Source of the DNA: Chitinophagaceae bacterium 26-R-25
Lineage (GTDB): Bacteria; Bacteroidota; Bacteroidia; Chitinophagales; Chitinophagaceae
Assembly: GCA_029906195.1 (NCBI GenBank)
Contig: JARWSJ010000001.1
Span: 2,480,001-2,544,000 of the forward strand
Direction: 5' to 3'
Length of the DNA stretch: 64,000 bases
Shown here: positions 35,270-43,080 of the stretch, piece by piece
How the letters are laid out: each line of letters starts with the position of its first letter
Position numbering within the stretch: position 1 is the stretch's first letter
Notes under the pieces: model-generated
The model's input: the letters and a program-made list of their open reading frames with translations, nothing else
The model's database searches: none
Told to the model about the DNA's origin: nothing
Position numbers and translations under genes: made by a program

Positions 35270-35464
35270 GAATTAGAAATTAGGAATTAGGAATTAATAA
35301 GTGTAACAGCTTGTGTTTAACTAACATGACTGTGGCGAAAAAAAAGGAAGCGAACATACAATGCCGCTTCCTTTTTCTGTTTATAAGCTGATCTTTCAAC
35401 GAAGATATCATTGCCGGCTGCAGCGTAACAAACTTCTAATTCCTAATTTCTAATTCCTAATTCC
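35266..35464. repeat. Inverted repeat, AATTCCTA family (copy 3)
   Basis: Arms 35266-35297 (TAGGAATTAGAAATTAGGAA) and 35433-35464. The left arm supplies the stop codon TAG. A terminator at 35338 is inside, and the interior begins AATAAGTGTAACAGC. Confidence 0.85.
35338..35377. terminator. Rho-independent terminator
   Basis: Stem AAAAAGGAAGCG / CGCTTCCTTTTT (12 bp) with a 12-base loop between convergent genes. Confidence 0.88.
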
Positions 35465-35468
35465 CCAA

Positions 35469-35939
35469 CTAGTATTCAATCTTCCCTTCCTTTCCCTTCC
35501 ATGCTTCAAAAACCAGCTTGGCTTTTTCTCTGTCAAGTTGCACCATGGGAATTCGGCGATGCTGAACTTCTTTATTGATCTCCGTGTAAATAAAGGAATC
35601 ATCAAAGCCTGCATCGGCGGCATCTTCATGAGTGCTGGCGAAGTAGACTTTCTTTGGTCGCGCCCAGTAGATGGCGCCAAGACACATTGGGCAAGGCTCG
35701 CATGAAGTATATATTTCGCAATCCTCCAGTTGAAATGAACTAAGATTTTTACAGGCATCTCTTATTGCCACTACCTCGGCATGAGCGGTAGGGTCGTTGG
35801 TTGAAGTAACCCTGTTCCATCCTTCACCAACCACTTTACCATCTTTCACAATCACACAACCAAAGGGACCGCCTTCGTTGGTCGAAATGCTTTTTTCTGA
35901 AAGCCTGATCGCCATTTCCATAAAATCTTTCTCTTCCAT
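35469..35939 (-). CDS. guaD: Guanine deaminase (cytidine/deoxycytidylate deaminase fold)
   Basis: The 156-residue protein has the zinc deaminase signature: HAE (His 53, Glu 55) in TAHAEVVAIRDACKNL and PCPMC (Cys 83, Cys 86) in TSCEPCPMCLGAIYWARPKK. The length and the AGFDDSFIYTE-like C-terminal part fit the B. subtilis GuaD type, which turns guanine into xanthine, better than tRNA adenosine deaminase (TadA). Assignment to guanine is by recalled similarity. Confidence 0.83.
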   Translation of the reverse strand: MEEKDFMEMAIRLSEKSISTNEGGPFGCVIVKDGKVVGEGWNRVTSTNDPTAHAEVVAIRDACKNLSSFQLEDCEIYTSCEPCPMCLGAIYWARPKKVYFASTHEDAADAGFDDSFIYTEINKEVQHRRIPMVQLDREKAKLVFEAWKGKEGKIEY

Positions 35940-36203
35940 GTTTCTTTTTTTATAAAGTTAATTCATTTAAAGGCCGTCAATTTTATCGTATTTCTACGAC
36001 ATCAATTTTTCCTCGCGGGCACTAACGGTTATCAGCACCTTTGATTGTTTGGATTCTACCTTCCCGGGTAAGTGCTTTCACTTATAAATTTAAAATAACC
36101 TGCTGCACAATAAAATATGAAACAAAAAGTTATTACTTTGGCGCTGATTCAAGTCCCGTGTAAAACAAGTTAAACAATAACCTATTTAAAAACTGTAGTA
36201 GCC

Positions 36204-36827
36204 ATGAGCATACTATCCAATATCCTGCCTAAAACTGGCATTAGTTCTTATTATTCCAAGAAGAACTATTATGAACAAAAGATCACCAAGTCGGCAGACG
36301 TGCAGGAGATCCTCTCTCTTTATAATGACGCAGACGGCGTCATTCAGGTTCAAAACAACATACAGGCTTTTGACATTCCTTTGGGAAGTTCGCTGTCGTA
36401 TGTACGCAGGCAAATGGGATCGCCTATCCTTGAGTACAAATGCGAAATCATCCAGGAAAGAAAGATCCTCATTTACAAAAGCAAATTTCTAAAAACCAAA
36501 GTATTTACTCAGTTCCACTTCTACAACAACAAATTGTTTATTGTAGAGAACCACTTTTATACTTTGAATGATGCAGAGCATAAGATCCTGCAAAAAATAT
36601 TCTCGGAAAAATATAACCTCACACTGGATCATTCACGGGATTCATATAAACTCGTGGATACAAAAGGTGACAAATTGATTGTTACCAAGGATATCTACAC
36701 GAGCATGGTATATCTGTACAACAACAGAGAGATTATTAATGAATTGGAAGAGCAACACTATAACAAATCATTAAAAAACCTTAACCAGTATCAGATACAC
36801 CTGTCAGGTTGGTTTAGAAGAATATAA
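36204..36827 (+). CDS. Uncharacterised 207-residue protein
   Basis: No family was recognised. The protein is soluble, has no signal peptide, and is rich in Tyr, Lys and Asn. A central segment (DIPLGSSLSYVRRQMGSPIL) is followed by strand-like FTQFHFYNNKLFIVENHFYT and a helix (AEHKILQKIFSEKYNLTLDH). The layout resembles proteins that regulate or bind rather than catalyse, but this is only appearance. No operon partner; 36 bp after the upstream gap there is no clear terminator, and the DoxX gene follows at 36969. Confidence 0.7.
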   Translation: MSILSNILPKTGISSYYSKKNYYEQKITKSADVQEILSLYNDADGVIQVQNNIQAFDIPLGSSLSYVRRQMGSPILEYKCEIIQERKILIYKSKFLKTKVFTQFHFYNNKLFIVENHFYTLNDAEHKILQKIFSEKYNLTLDHSRDSYKLVDTKGDKLIVTKDIYTSMVYLYNNREIINELEEQHYNKSLKNLNQYQIHLSGWFRRI

Positions 36828-36968
36828 GACTTTTTTTCGGTTTGTCCAAAAACGGGGCCTTTTTTTAAATAGGTTGTGGGGGCCTTGACTTATTAGTAAC
36901 TTAGTAGAGCCAATTCGCACCTGCGCAAAAGCAGTGATGCGTTATTCTTTACCTCTAATAAGTGGGTT

Positions 36969-37409
36969 ATGGGCATTACTAAAAATATAGATAGTGCAAG
37001 CCAATCCCGCAAGTGGGAATGGCTTGTTTTTTTAAGAGTAGCGCTTGGATTGCTCCTTGTTTTCAAAGGCATATCTTTCATAAGTCACGCACGCGAGCTT
37101 GAGAACATGATCGTTAATACCAACCTGAGAAGAATAGATCAGTTTGCGGCATTTTTATCATTCTACATAACTGTTGCACACTTGCTGGGCGGTGTGCTAT
37201 TAATTGCCGGTTTATACACCCGCGTAGCAGCAGCATTGCAAATTCCTATTCTTTTAGGCGCTGTTATATTTGTTAACCGTCCCGGCATTCTGTCGGTAGA
37301 ACCGGAGTTTGTATTATCGTCCGTCATTCTTATTCTGCTTATCCTGTTTCTAATTCACGGCGGTGGTGCGTTTTCAATGGATAGATATGTGAAGCGGCAC
37401 CAGTTGTAG
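36969..37409 (+). CDS. DoxX family membrane protein
   Basis: The 146-residue protein has four membrane helices. FLRVALGLLLVFKGISFISH, then YITVAHLLGGVLLIAGLYTR and LQIPILLGAVIFVNRPGILS match DoxX-like proteins of Bacteroidota. DoxX members are linked to quinone or thiosulfate oxidation and redox homeostasis; here no specific partner is adjacent. Its start follows 140 bp of T-rich sequence. Confidence 0.86.
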   Translation: MGITKNIDSASQSRKWEWLVFLRVALGLLLVFKGISFISHARELENMIVNTNLRRIDQFAAFLSFYITVAHLLGGVLLIAGLYTRVAAALQIPILLGAVIFVNRPGILSVEPEFVLSSVILILLILFLIHGGGAFSMDRYVKRHQL

Positions 37410-37909
37410 AACGGGAACGCAGATTTTCATGATTATCATGAGTTGTCATGATATAGGATTTGAAATTTGATTGAACGATCAATTTTCAAATCCTTTTTTG
37501 TTAAGCGCAACAACCTGTTCGGTAAAGATATTGCCGAAAAATATCCGTGCAAACCCCATTGATCATATGTATCTGGATGCAAGCAAATTTCAAATCTCCG
37601 ATATCAAATCATTAACAATCATGACAATCATGAAAATCTGCGTTCCATTTTTTTCAAAAAAAATATAGTCTATAAATTTGGTGGACTAATATTTTTTAAA
37701 TAATCTTGCAGTATAAATAGCAAATGATGTTACACTCTTCTAAAGCACGATGTATATAAAATAAGAATGGCTGCCAATCTATTCAGCTTGTAGTCCCACA
37801 AACATTTCAGTTTATTTTTTTCAATGTCAATTCTCTAAAAACCTTTACTGGTCGTTATTACGCCCACCGGATGAGTATTGCCTGAAGCGTTAATTTATAT
37901 AAGTATCCA
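37410..37909. other. 500 bp gap holding a long inverted repeat
   Basis: The first half is the CAGATTTTCATGATT-family element 37415-37647. After it TAAATTTG (37673-37680) fits a -7 promoter element, but the next start codon is 230 bp away. The rest (37690-37900) is AT-rich and without recognised features. Confidence 0.5.
37415..37647. repeat. Inverted repeat, CAGATTTTCATGATT family (copy 3), nested
   Basis: Outer arms 37415-37452 and 37609-37647 (GAACGCAGATTTTCATGATT and complement) enclose an inner hairpin at 37456-37492 (GGATTTGAAATTTGATTG and complement) and a second CAAATTTCAAATCT phrase near 37585. Confidence 0.88.
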
Positions 37910-39130
37910 ATGAAGTTTAACATAATCGCTTTAGCGGTTCCACTATTTATATTCTTTATTCTGCTTGAATTTCTTATTGCAAGAAAAAAGAAACTGGATT
38001 ATTTCAACCTGCATAATTCAATTGCAAATATCAGCATTGGCATTGCGGAAAGGCTGATGGATGTTTTTGTGGCGGGCCTCTTCTACTATGTTTATGAATA
38101 CTTACAACAACGTTTTGCGTTGTTTACCATACGGGCAAATGTATTGACATGGATATTACTGTTGGTATGTACAGATTTTGTGTGGTACTGGTATCACCGG
38201 CTTGCACACGAGTGGAATATTTTTTGGGCAGTTCATGTGGTACACCACCAGAGTGAAGATTTCAATTATACAGTATCGGCGCGTATTACAGTGTTGCAGG
38301 CCTTTGTGCGTACGGGTTTTTGGTGCGTTTTGCCCATAGTAGGATTTCCTGCTGGAATGATCACAAGCATACTGATTGTGCATGGCCTGTACCCTTTCTT
38401 TATACATACCAGGGTAATCGGCAAGTTGGGGTTTCTCGAGTACATATTGGTCACCCCATCGCATCACAGAGTGCACCACGCGAGCAATGAAAAGTATCTT
38501 GATAAAAACTATGGTGATGTGTTGATCATTTGGGATAAGTTGTTTGGAACGTTCCAGGTGGAAGAAGAAGAGCCACAATACGGACTCACCAAGCCTTTGA
38601 AGAGTTTTAGTTTTTTGTGGCAGCATTTTCATTTCTTCATTGAACTATGGATCGCCGTGAAAAAAGAAAAAGGATTTTTCAATAAGATCAGGCTGTTGTT
38701 TAAAAAACCAGATGTGATTGATCCGAAGAACAGGGAAATAGCGGAGGAGATTTTTTACATCAAGCATTCTGAAGCAACAGTGGACAAGCCTTTGAATAAA
38801 TATGTGGTCTGGCAAATGACTCTGATAACGGTGCTACTGTTTTTATTTATGGGCTTTGATCATTACGTAAGCGCATTTTACCAGGTAATTATCACAGGCG
38901 TTATTATTATCACACTGGTGAACTGCGGTGCCATTATGGAGCAAAAGAAATGGATATTCTATCTTGAATTTGGTCGGTTATTATTAGTGGCAGTAGGTTG
39001 TAGCATTATTTACCCTAATCCGTGGCTATTAGTAACAGTTGTGACGGTTGCAACGCTTGTGATTGGCTATTTCTACAGTATTGAAAACAAGTATTTACAA
39101 TGGGTGTATCCAGCACGGAACAATACATGA
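37910..39130 (+). CDS. Sterol desaturase/fatty acid hydroxylase family protein
   Basis: The 406-residue membrane protein has the di-iron histidine motifs HRLAH, HVVHH and HRVHH (with spacing HX3H, HX2HH, HX2HH). N- and C-terminal hydrophobic segments surround them (LAVPLFIFFILLEFLIARKK; LYAVGCSIIYPNPW-like at the end). This fits the sterol desaturase/FAH superfamily, oxygen-dependent hydroxylases or desaturases of lipids. The substrate is unknown. The last base of its stop codon is the first base of tRNA-Cys, so it is probably cotranscribed with the tRNA. Confidence 0.88.
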   Translation: MKFNIIALAVPLFIFFILLEFLIARKKKLDYFNLHNSIANISIGIAERLMDVFVAGLFYYVYEYLQQRFALFTIRANVLTWILLLVCTDFVWYWYHRLAHEWNIFWAVHVVHHQSEDFNYTVSARITVLQAFVRTGFWCVLPIVGFPAGMITSILIVHGLYPFFIHTRVIGKLGFLEYILVTPSHHRVHHASNEKYLDKNYGDVLIIWDKLFGTFQVEEEEPQYGLTKPLKSFSFLWQHFHFFIELWIAVKKEKGFFNKIRLLFKKPDVIDPKNREIAEEIFYIKHSEATVDKPLNKYVVWQMTLITVLLFLFMGFDHYVSAFYQVIITGVIIITLVNCGAIMEQKKWIFYLEFGRLLLVAVGCSIIYPNPWLLVTVVTVATLVIGYFYSIENKYLQWVYPARNNT

Positions 39131-39200
39131 GTTACGTGGCCGAGTGGTAAGGCAAAGGTTTGCAAGACCTTTCACGGCAGTTCGAACCTGCCCGTAACTG
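39130..39200 (+). tRNA. tRNA-Cys (anticodon GCA)
   Basis: A 71-base cloverleaf: acceptor AGTTACG/CGTAACT (7 bp), D-arm GCC/GGC, anticodon stem AAGGT/ACCTT with loop TTGCAAG (anticodon GCA), variable region TCAC, T-arm GGCAG/CTGCC with loop TTCGAAC. By this fold the discriminator (position 73) is G, whereas cysteine tRNAs almost always have U. If the acceptor is read as 6 bp, U would be the discriminator. No CCA is encoded. The 5' base overlaps the stop codon of the desaturase gene. Confidence 0.88.
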
Positions 39201-39230
39201 CGGTTTTTCTATGGCAAGCAATCGTTAAGA

Positions 39231-39268
39231 GCGAGGTGGTGTGTCTACACCGCCTCTTTGTTTTTTGC
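39231..39268 (+). terminator. Terminator after tRNA-Cys
   Basis: Stem GAGGTGGTG / CACCGCCTC (one G-U) with the tail TTTGTTTTTT. Confidence 0.85.
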
Positions 39269-39333
39269 ACTCAACCTAAGGCACAATTTTTTAAGTAGAT
39301 GCTGTTTTGTGCCAAAACCAAAAGCTTAATTGT

Positions 39334-39486
39334 ATGACTACCCGACCAGCAAATACGCCACAAAATCCTTTTGCCTTCAGAGCCGATTCTCACGGACTGA
39401 ATAAACTTATATACACCTTCAGTGTTATTACTCCAGACGAGCTTAAGTACCCGATGACCAATGAGCATTATAAAGCTGTAAAATAA
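39334..39486 (+). CDS. Possible 50-residue small protein
   Basis: ATG at 39334, stop TAA at 39484-39486. The peptide (starts MTTRPANTPQNPFAFRADSH, ends TNEHYKAVK) has normal amino-acid use and no low-complexity runs. It lies after the tRNA terminator. No homologue was recognised. It may be a real small gene or a remnant; evidence is limited to length and composition. Confidence 0.35.
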   Translation: MTTRPANTPQNPFAFRADSHGLNKLIYTFSVITPDELKYPMTNEHYKAVK

Positions 39487-39616
39487 ACCTTCGGGACCAG
39501 GTCGGTTTACCATGAATTCCGCTGGTTTCTACCTTTTTTTCCTGAGAATATCGCACAAATACCGTAGACATTTTTAACTGGTATTTTTAACTTTAAAGTA
39601 GGATTAAAATAACCTT

Positions 39617-40195
39617 ATGCCTATTTACATACCTCTTCGAAAACACTTTGAGAAGATCATTCCTCTCACGGATGAGGAATTCGAGTACGTGTCGTCTTTT
39701 TTCAAGCCAAAGAAGTTGCGCAAGCATCAATTTCTTGTGCAGGAGGGCGATCACGTGCAGCACGAGTATTATGTGCTTAAGGGCTGTTTAAAAGCCTATA
39801 AACTAGATATAAATGACCGGGAGCACGTAATACAGTTTGCCATGGAAGATTGGTGGATAAGCGATTTCCATGCTTATTTCAATCGTGCGCCTGCAACGTT
39901 GTACGTCGATTGCATTGAGGATAGCCTCCTACTCGGCCTGTCCCTTTCCAATCGGGAAAAATTATGCAGAGAAATGCATAAGATGGAGCACTTCTTCCGT
40001 ATGAAATTAACCGCCTCTTTCGTTGCCTTGCAGCAACGCATCCTCAACTCCCTGATGAGCTCCACTCAACAACGTTACGACCAACTCATCAGAACATACC
40101 CCGTTTTATTTCAAAGAGTTCCCAAGCAGGACATTGCCTCATATCTTGGTGTAACAAGGGAAACCTTAAGCCGTATAACTCCTTCCGGAAGATAG
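39617..40195 (+). CDS. Crp/Fnr family transcriptional regulator
   Basis: The 192-residue protein has an N-terminal cyclic-nucleotide-binding-type beta-barrel (HQFLVQEGDHVQHEYYVLKG, then CLKAYKLDINDREHVIQFAM) and a C-terminal winged helix with QDIASYLGVTRETLSRI as the recognition part. The effector is unknown and there are no Fe-S Cys. It is read away from the upstream tRNA. A sequence with TGACAAATGTC at about 40214-40230 downstream could be a target site. Confidence 0.88.
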   Translation: MPIYIPLRKHFEKIIPLTDEEFEYVSSFFKPKKLRKHQFLVQEGDHVQHEYYVLKGCLKAYKLDINDREHVIQFAMEDWWISDFHAYFNRAPATLYVDCIEDSLLLGLSLSNREKLCREMHKMEHFFRMKLTASFVALQQRILNSLMSSTQQRYDQLIRTYPVLFQRVPKQDIASYLGVTRETLSRITPSGR

Positions 40196-40339
40196 TGTGA
40201 TGAATGTCACATTATGATTTTGACAAATGTCTTTTTTTTGTTATAAAAAAGGACGCAGCTTTGTATTGTCAAAAGGAGATGACGTAGCAACCGATTACAG
40301 GTTACACAAAAACTCCTCTGTTTAAAATCCAATGTCCAT

Positions 40340-40570
40340 CATGACTGAATAACTGAGTAACTGAATAACTGAAGGTTTATTATCGACTAGCCAGATTGGA
40401 TGTCGGCCGCCGTTTATGTGCGCCAACGCTTCGACAGCCTCAGCCTGAGGGCGTAGCAGAGCTTGTCGAAGCCCTCTAAAACTATCAAACCCGGCTATGC
40501 TCATTCAGCCTCTCTGTCTTTCAACTTTCAGTTATTCAGTTTATTCAGTCATTCAGTTATTCAGTTATTA
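40340..40570. repeat. Inverted repeat, ATTCAGTT family (copy 4)
   Basis: Arms 40340-40374 and 40526-40570 with a 150 bp interior that carries the CTTCGACA element. Confidence 0.8.
40428..40472. repeat. Palindromic CTTCGACA/CCTCAGCCTGAGG element
   Basis: GCTTCGACA at 40428 pairs with TGTCGAAGC ending at 40472, and CCTCAGCCTGAGG in between is itself palindromic. The core resembles widespread intergenic repeats recalled from many genera. Confidence 0.85.
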
Positions 40571-40580
40571 AAATAAAAAA

Positions 40581-40611
40581 GACCTGACAAGTTTTAAAAA
40601 CCTGTCAGGCC
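40581..40611. repeat. CCTGACAGG hairpin
   Basis: GACCTGACAAGTTTT pairs with AAAACCTGTCAGG (one mismatch). It follows A-rich sequence; it could act as a terminator on either strand. Confidence 0.75.
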
Positions 40612-40630
40612 ATGTGCAGCATGCCGCACT

Positions 40631-40664
40631 ATTAATTCCTAATTCCTAATTCTTAATTCCTAAT
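40631..40664. repeat. Single arm, AATTCCTA family (copy 4)
   Basis: TTAATTCCTAATTCCTAATT followed by CTTAATTCC, ending five bases before the lipoprotein stop codon. No matching left arm within 100 bp. Confidence 0.65.
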
Positions 40665-40668
40665 TGAA

Positions 40669-41769
40669 TTACTGATACTGAATATACACCGGCTGTGGCT
40701 TCAGTTTCAGCAAATCTGCCGGTTGCATTTCCTGCGCTCTGTTCACTTTCTTCGTGTCGTTTTTGTAGAAGATCTTGAAACCGGTGAACTGAACAGGTTC
40801 AGTATAGATAAAGTTTTTATATGTACCAATCTTACGCTCAGGCTCACCCCATCCATCCATGTGCATTACCACCTGAACTTCTGGACTTACTTTGATTTGT
40901 TTGTAGTTGGTCACCATTGGTTGTGTAAATCTGTGCACCACCAATATTTTTGGAGGCAGGTTGTTTTTCTTTACAAGACTTTGCAGGTAATCCGACGCGA
41001 AATTGATATCAGTTGCATCGAATGTACCAATCACAGAGCCTGGTTTCTTGCCTGTTTTCATAGAGAATTCAGGGTCGATACCGAGGTGTACGTTTGGCAT
41101 CACCAGGTATTTTTCCAACAAAGGAATTTCTGTTTTCAAATCGCTGAAGGCTACCTGAACGTCCAGGAACACGATGGCGTTTGCTTTTGCAGCCATTGCC
41201 ATCACCTTATCGATTTGGGCAAAAGGCATGCGTAAACGGTATTTGCCATCTTTTCCAGCGCTTCCCTGCGCCGTTACAGCTATATAGTGCAAAGCAGGTT
41301 GAACTGGCATCGCCGGATCTGCTGCTTCCCATTTTGCTTTTTCTTTATTTAGCTTATCCAGCATTTCCTGCTCCGGATATTCGCCGAGTACGCCCATATT
41401 TTTCGAATACAGGTTTCCGTAATAAGCGATCACTCTTTTATAAGGTAAAATGGCCCCTGCATTTGCAACAGGAACGTTCAACTGCCATCTTTTGGAGGAA
41501 TCACCGTTCAGCAGGTGCTTCCATTTAGCCTCGTATGCAGCAGTGTCAACAATGGCAACGGAGTCCTTTTTTACGGGCGCTACTACACTGTCTATTTTCT
41601 TACTTGTCTCTTTTCCTGCTTCTACTTTAGCCGCTTTACTCTCCGAATATAATTGGCCACAAGACGTTGCCAGTACAGGTAGGGCGGCAACTAACGCGAA
41701 TCCAAAAACTTTGTTTTTCAGGGATACGCCAATATTTTGTAATGCCTCAAGGGTATATCTTCGCTGCAT
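40669..41769 (-). CDS. Uncharacterised lipoprotein of 366 residues
   Basis: The N-terminus is cytoplasmic and basic for about 20 residues, then hydrophobic, with a possible lipobox ATSC at about residue 36-37 (VLATSCGQ). The mature part has KRVIAYYGNLYSKNMGVLGE, LHYIAVTAQGSAGKDGKYRL and VFLDVQVAFSDLKTEIPLLE. It shows the alternating strand-helix pattern of a TIM-like barrel: HLGIDPEFSM, PKILVVHRFTQPMV, EVQVVMHMDGWG. Acidic residues at the barrel end (LDVQ, GIDPEF, HMDG) suggest a glycoside hydrolase-like or phosphodiesterase-like domain, but no family is recognised. Low-similarity family; function not assigned. Confidence 0.6.
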   Translation of the reverse strand: MQRRYTLEALQNIGVSLKNKVFGFALVAALPVLATSCGQLYSESKAAKVEAGKETSKKIDSVVAPVKKDSVAIVDTAAYEAKWKHLLNGDSSKRWQLNVPVANAGAILPYKRVIAYYGNLYSKNMGVLGEYPEQEMLDKLNKEKAKWEAADPAMPVQPALHYIAVTAQGSAGKDGKYRLRMPFAQIDKVMAMAAKANAIVFLDVQVAFSDLKTEIPLLEKYLVMPNVHLGIDPEFSMKTGKKPGSVIGTFDATDINFASDYLQSLVKKNNLPPKILVVHRFTQPMVTNYKQIKVSPEVQVVMHMDGWGEPERKIGTYKNFIYTEPVQFTGFKIFYKNDTKKVNRAQEMQPADLLKLKPQPVYIQYQ

Positions 41770-41940
41770 AGGACACGATTCTTTTAATTTTTTTTAAAGA
41801 ACTGCAAAACTAGAATAATATTGTGCTTTGCATGGTTTAAAAGTCATTTTTTGAGTAATATTTATATATATTTTATCCACAAAACTTTTGTGCCGGCGTG
41901 TATTGTAGAAAAATTTTCAAATTATTAACTTCCGAGTGTA

Positions 41941-43038
41941 ATGAGTTTATTGAAGAAGAACTTCAAAAAGAAGGTAACGGCATCATATGAAGATTTCTGG
42001 ACCTGGTTCTGTGCGAATGAGCAAATGTTTTTTAAAATCGTTGAGACTGGCGATAATATTCAAACTGATTTTTTCGACCAGCTATCTCCTCAATTAGATA
42101 AGATCAAGGAAACGATTTATTATGTGGCGGGCATGCATACTTCAAGCATAGCCGAACTGGCATTTGCGGCGGACGGCGAAATTGAAAACATTGTTTTTAT
42201 AGAAGAATTGGTGGCCGCTGCGCCTGCACTGCCCAACTGGAAGTTTGCTGCGCTAAAACCGGCTGTGCACATAGATGACATAAACCTGGAAATAAGTGGC
42301 TACAAGTTTACAAAGGAAAAACTGCATTTTTTTCCAAATCACGATCCTGATTTTCCAGATGAAATTGATGTCACCATTGTATTTGACGATTTCAACGAGG
42401 AGGATAAAACGGCCATTTCAACCGGGGTGTATATTTTCATGGACAACTTTTTGGGTGAATTAAACGCCACTACTACCATTGATCTTTTGACCATTGCAGG
42501 AAAAGACCCGTCACAGACCGAATTGATACCAATCGAAAAACTAAAAGATTATCTTGTTTGGAGGGAAAAAGAATTCATTGAAAGGTATGAGGAAACATGG
42601 CGGGATACGGAAAAGGACGAATATTCCGGCCTGTCCGCCAAACTTCCCAATGGCAATGAAATGGTGGCTGTGATAAACACATCGTTAATAAACTGGGACA
42701 ATAAGCCATCGCACCCCTGGATACTGACTGTAAAAATCGAATATGATGGCAGGCGACACAATGGTATGCCTGATAAAAAAACCACGGCGATGATTGAAGA
42801 ACTGGAGTCAGAACTTAGTAAAGAGCTGCCGGATGCTGAGGGTTTTTTGAACTTTGGAAACCAAACGGGAGGCAACAAAAGAGAGATTTACTTTGTTTGT
42901 AAAGATTTTCGAAGACCCTCTAAAATTCTTAATTACGTGAGCTTAAAGCATGCCGGTAAAATGGACTTATCTTTCGACATTTACAAGGACAAATACTGGC
43001 GGACCTTTAGCCATTTTGTGAACGCGCTGATGCCATAA
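41941..43038 (+). CDS. DUF695-containing protein
   Basis: The 365-residue cytoplasmic protein has an N-terminal domain common in Bacteroidota (FWTWFCANEQMFFKIVETGD) and a C-terminal DUF695 domain (EKDEYSGLSAKLPNGNEMVA, then VKIEYDGRRHNGMPDKKTTA and YFVCKDFRRPSKIL). No catalytic motif is seen. Function unknown. It is 42 bp upstream of the MgtC-like gene on the same strand and so may be cotranscribed. Confidence 0.82.
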   Translation: MSLLKKNFKKKVTASYEDFWTWFCANEQMFFKIVETGDNIQTDFFDQLSPQLDKIKETIYYVAGMHTSSIAELAFAADGEIENIVFIEELVAAAPALPNWKFAALKPAVHIDDINLEISGYKFTKEKLHFFPNHDPDFPDEIDVTIVFDDFNEEDKTAISTGVYIFMDNFLGELNATTTIDLLTIAGKDPSQTELIPIEKLKDYLVWREKEFIERYEETWRDTEKDEYSGLSAKLPNGNEMVAVINTSLINWDNKPSHPWILTVKIEYDGRRHNGMPDKKTTAMIEELESELSKELPDAEGFLNFGNQTGGNKREIYFVCKDFRRPSKILNYVSLKHAGKMDLSFDIYKDKYWRTFSHFVNALMP

Positions 43039-43080
43039 CCTCAAAACAAAGTGAACATCACTTCATAAACAACGACTGTT

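Larger units (their letters stand above)
39201..39616. other. 416 bp gap with terminator and small candidate frame
   Basis: It contains the tRNA terminator (39231) and a 50-codon frame at 39334. The rest (39490-39616) is AT-rich upstream DNA of the Crp/Fnr regulator. Confidence 0.5.
40196..40668. other. 473 bp gap with four repeat types
   Basis: In order: an AT-rich regulatory-looking stretch 40196-40330 that leads to no gene, an ATTCAGTT-family element (40340-40374 and 40526-40570), a CTTCGACA inverted repeat inside it (40428-40472), a CCTGACAGG hairpin (40581-40611) and an AATTCCTA arm (40631-40664). No gene is supported. Confidence 0.7.

Noticed and set aside
39271-39513. 80-codon minus-strand frame after the tRNA
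   Set aside because: It covers part of the tRNA terminator region and overlaps the more protein-like forward frame at 39334; no family was seen.
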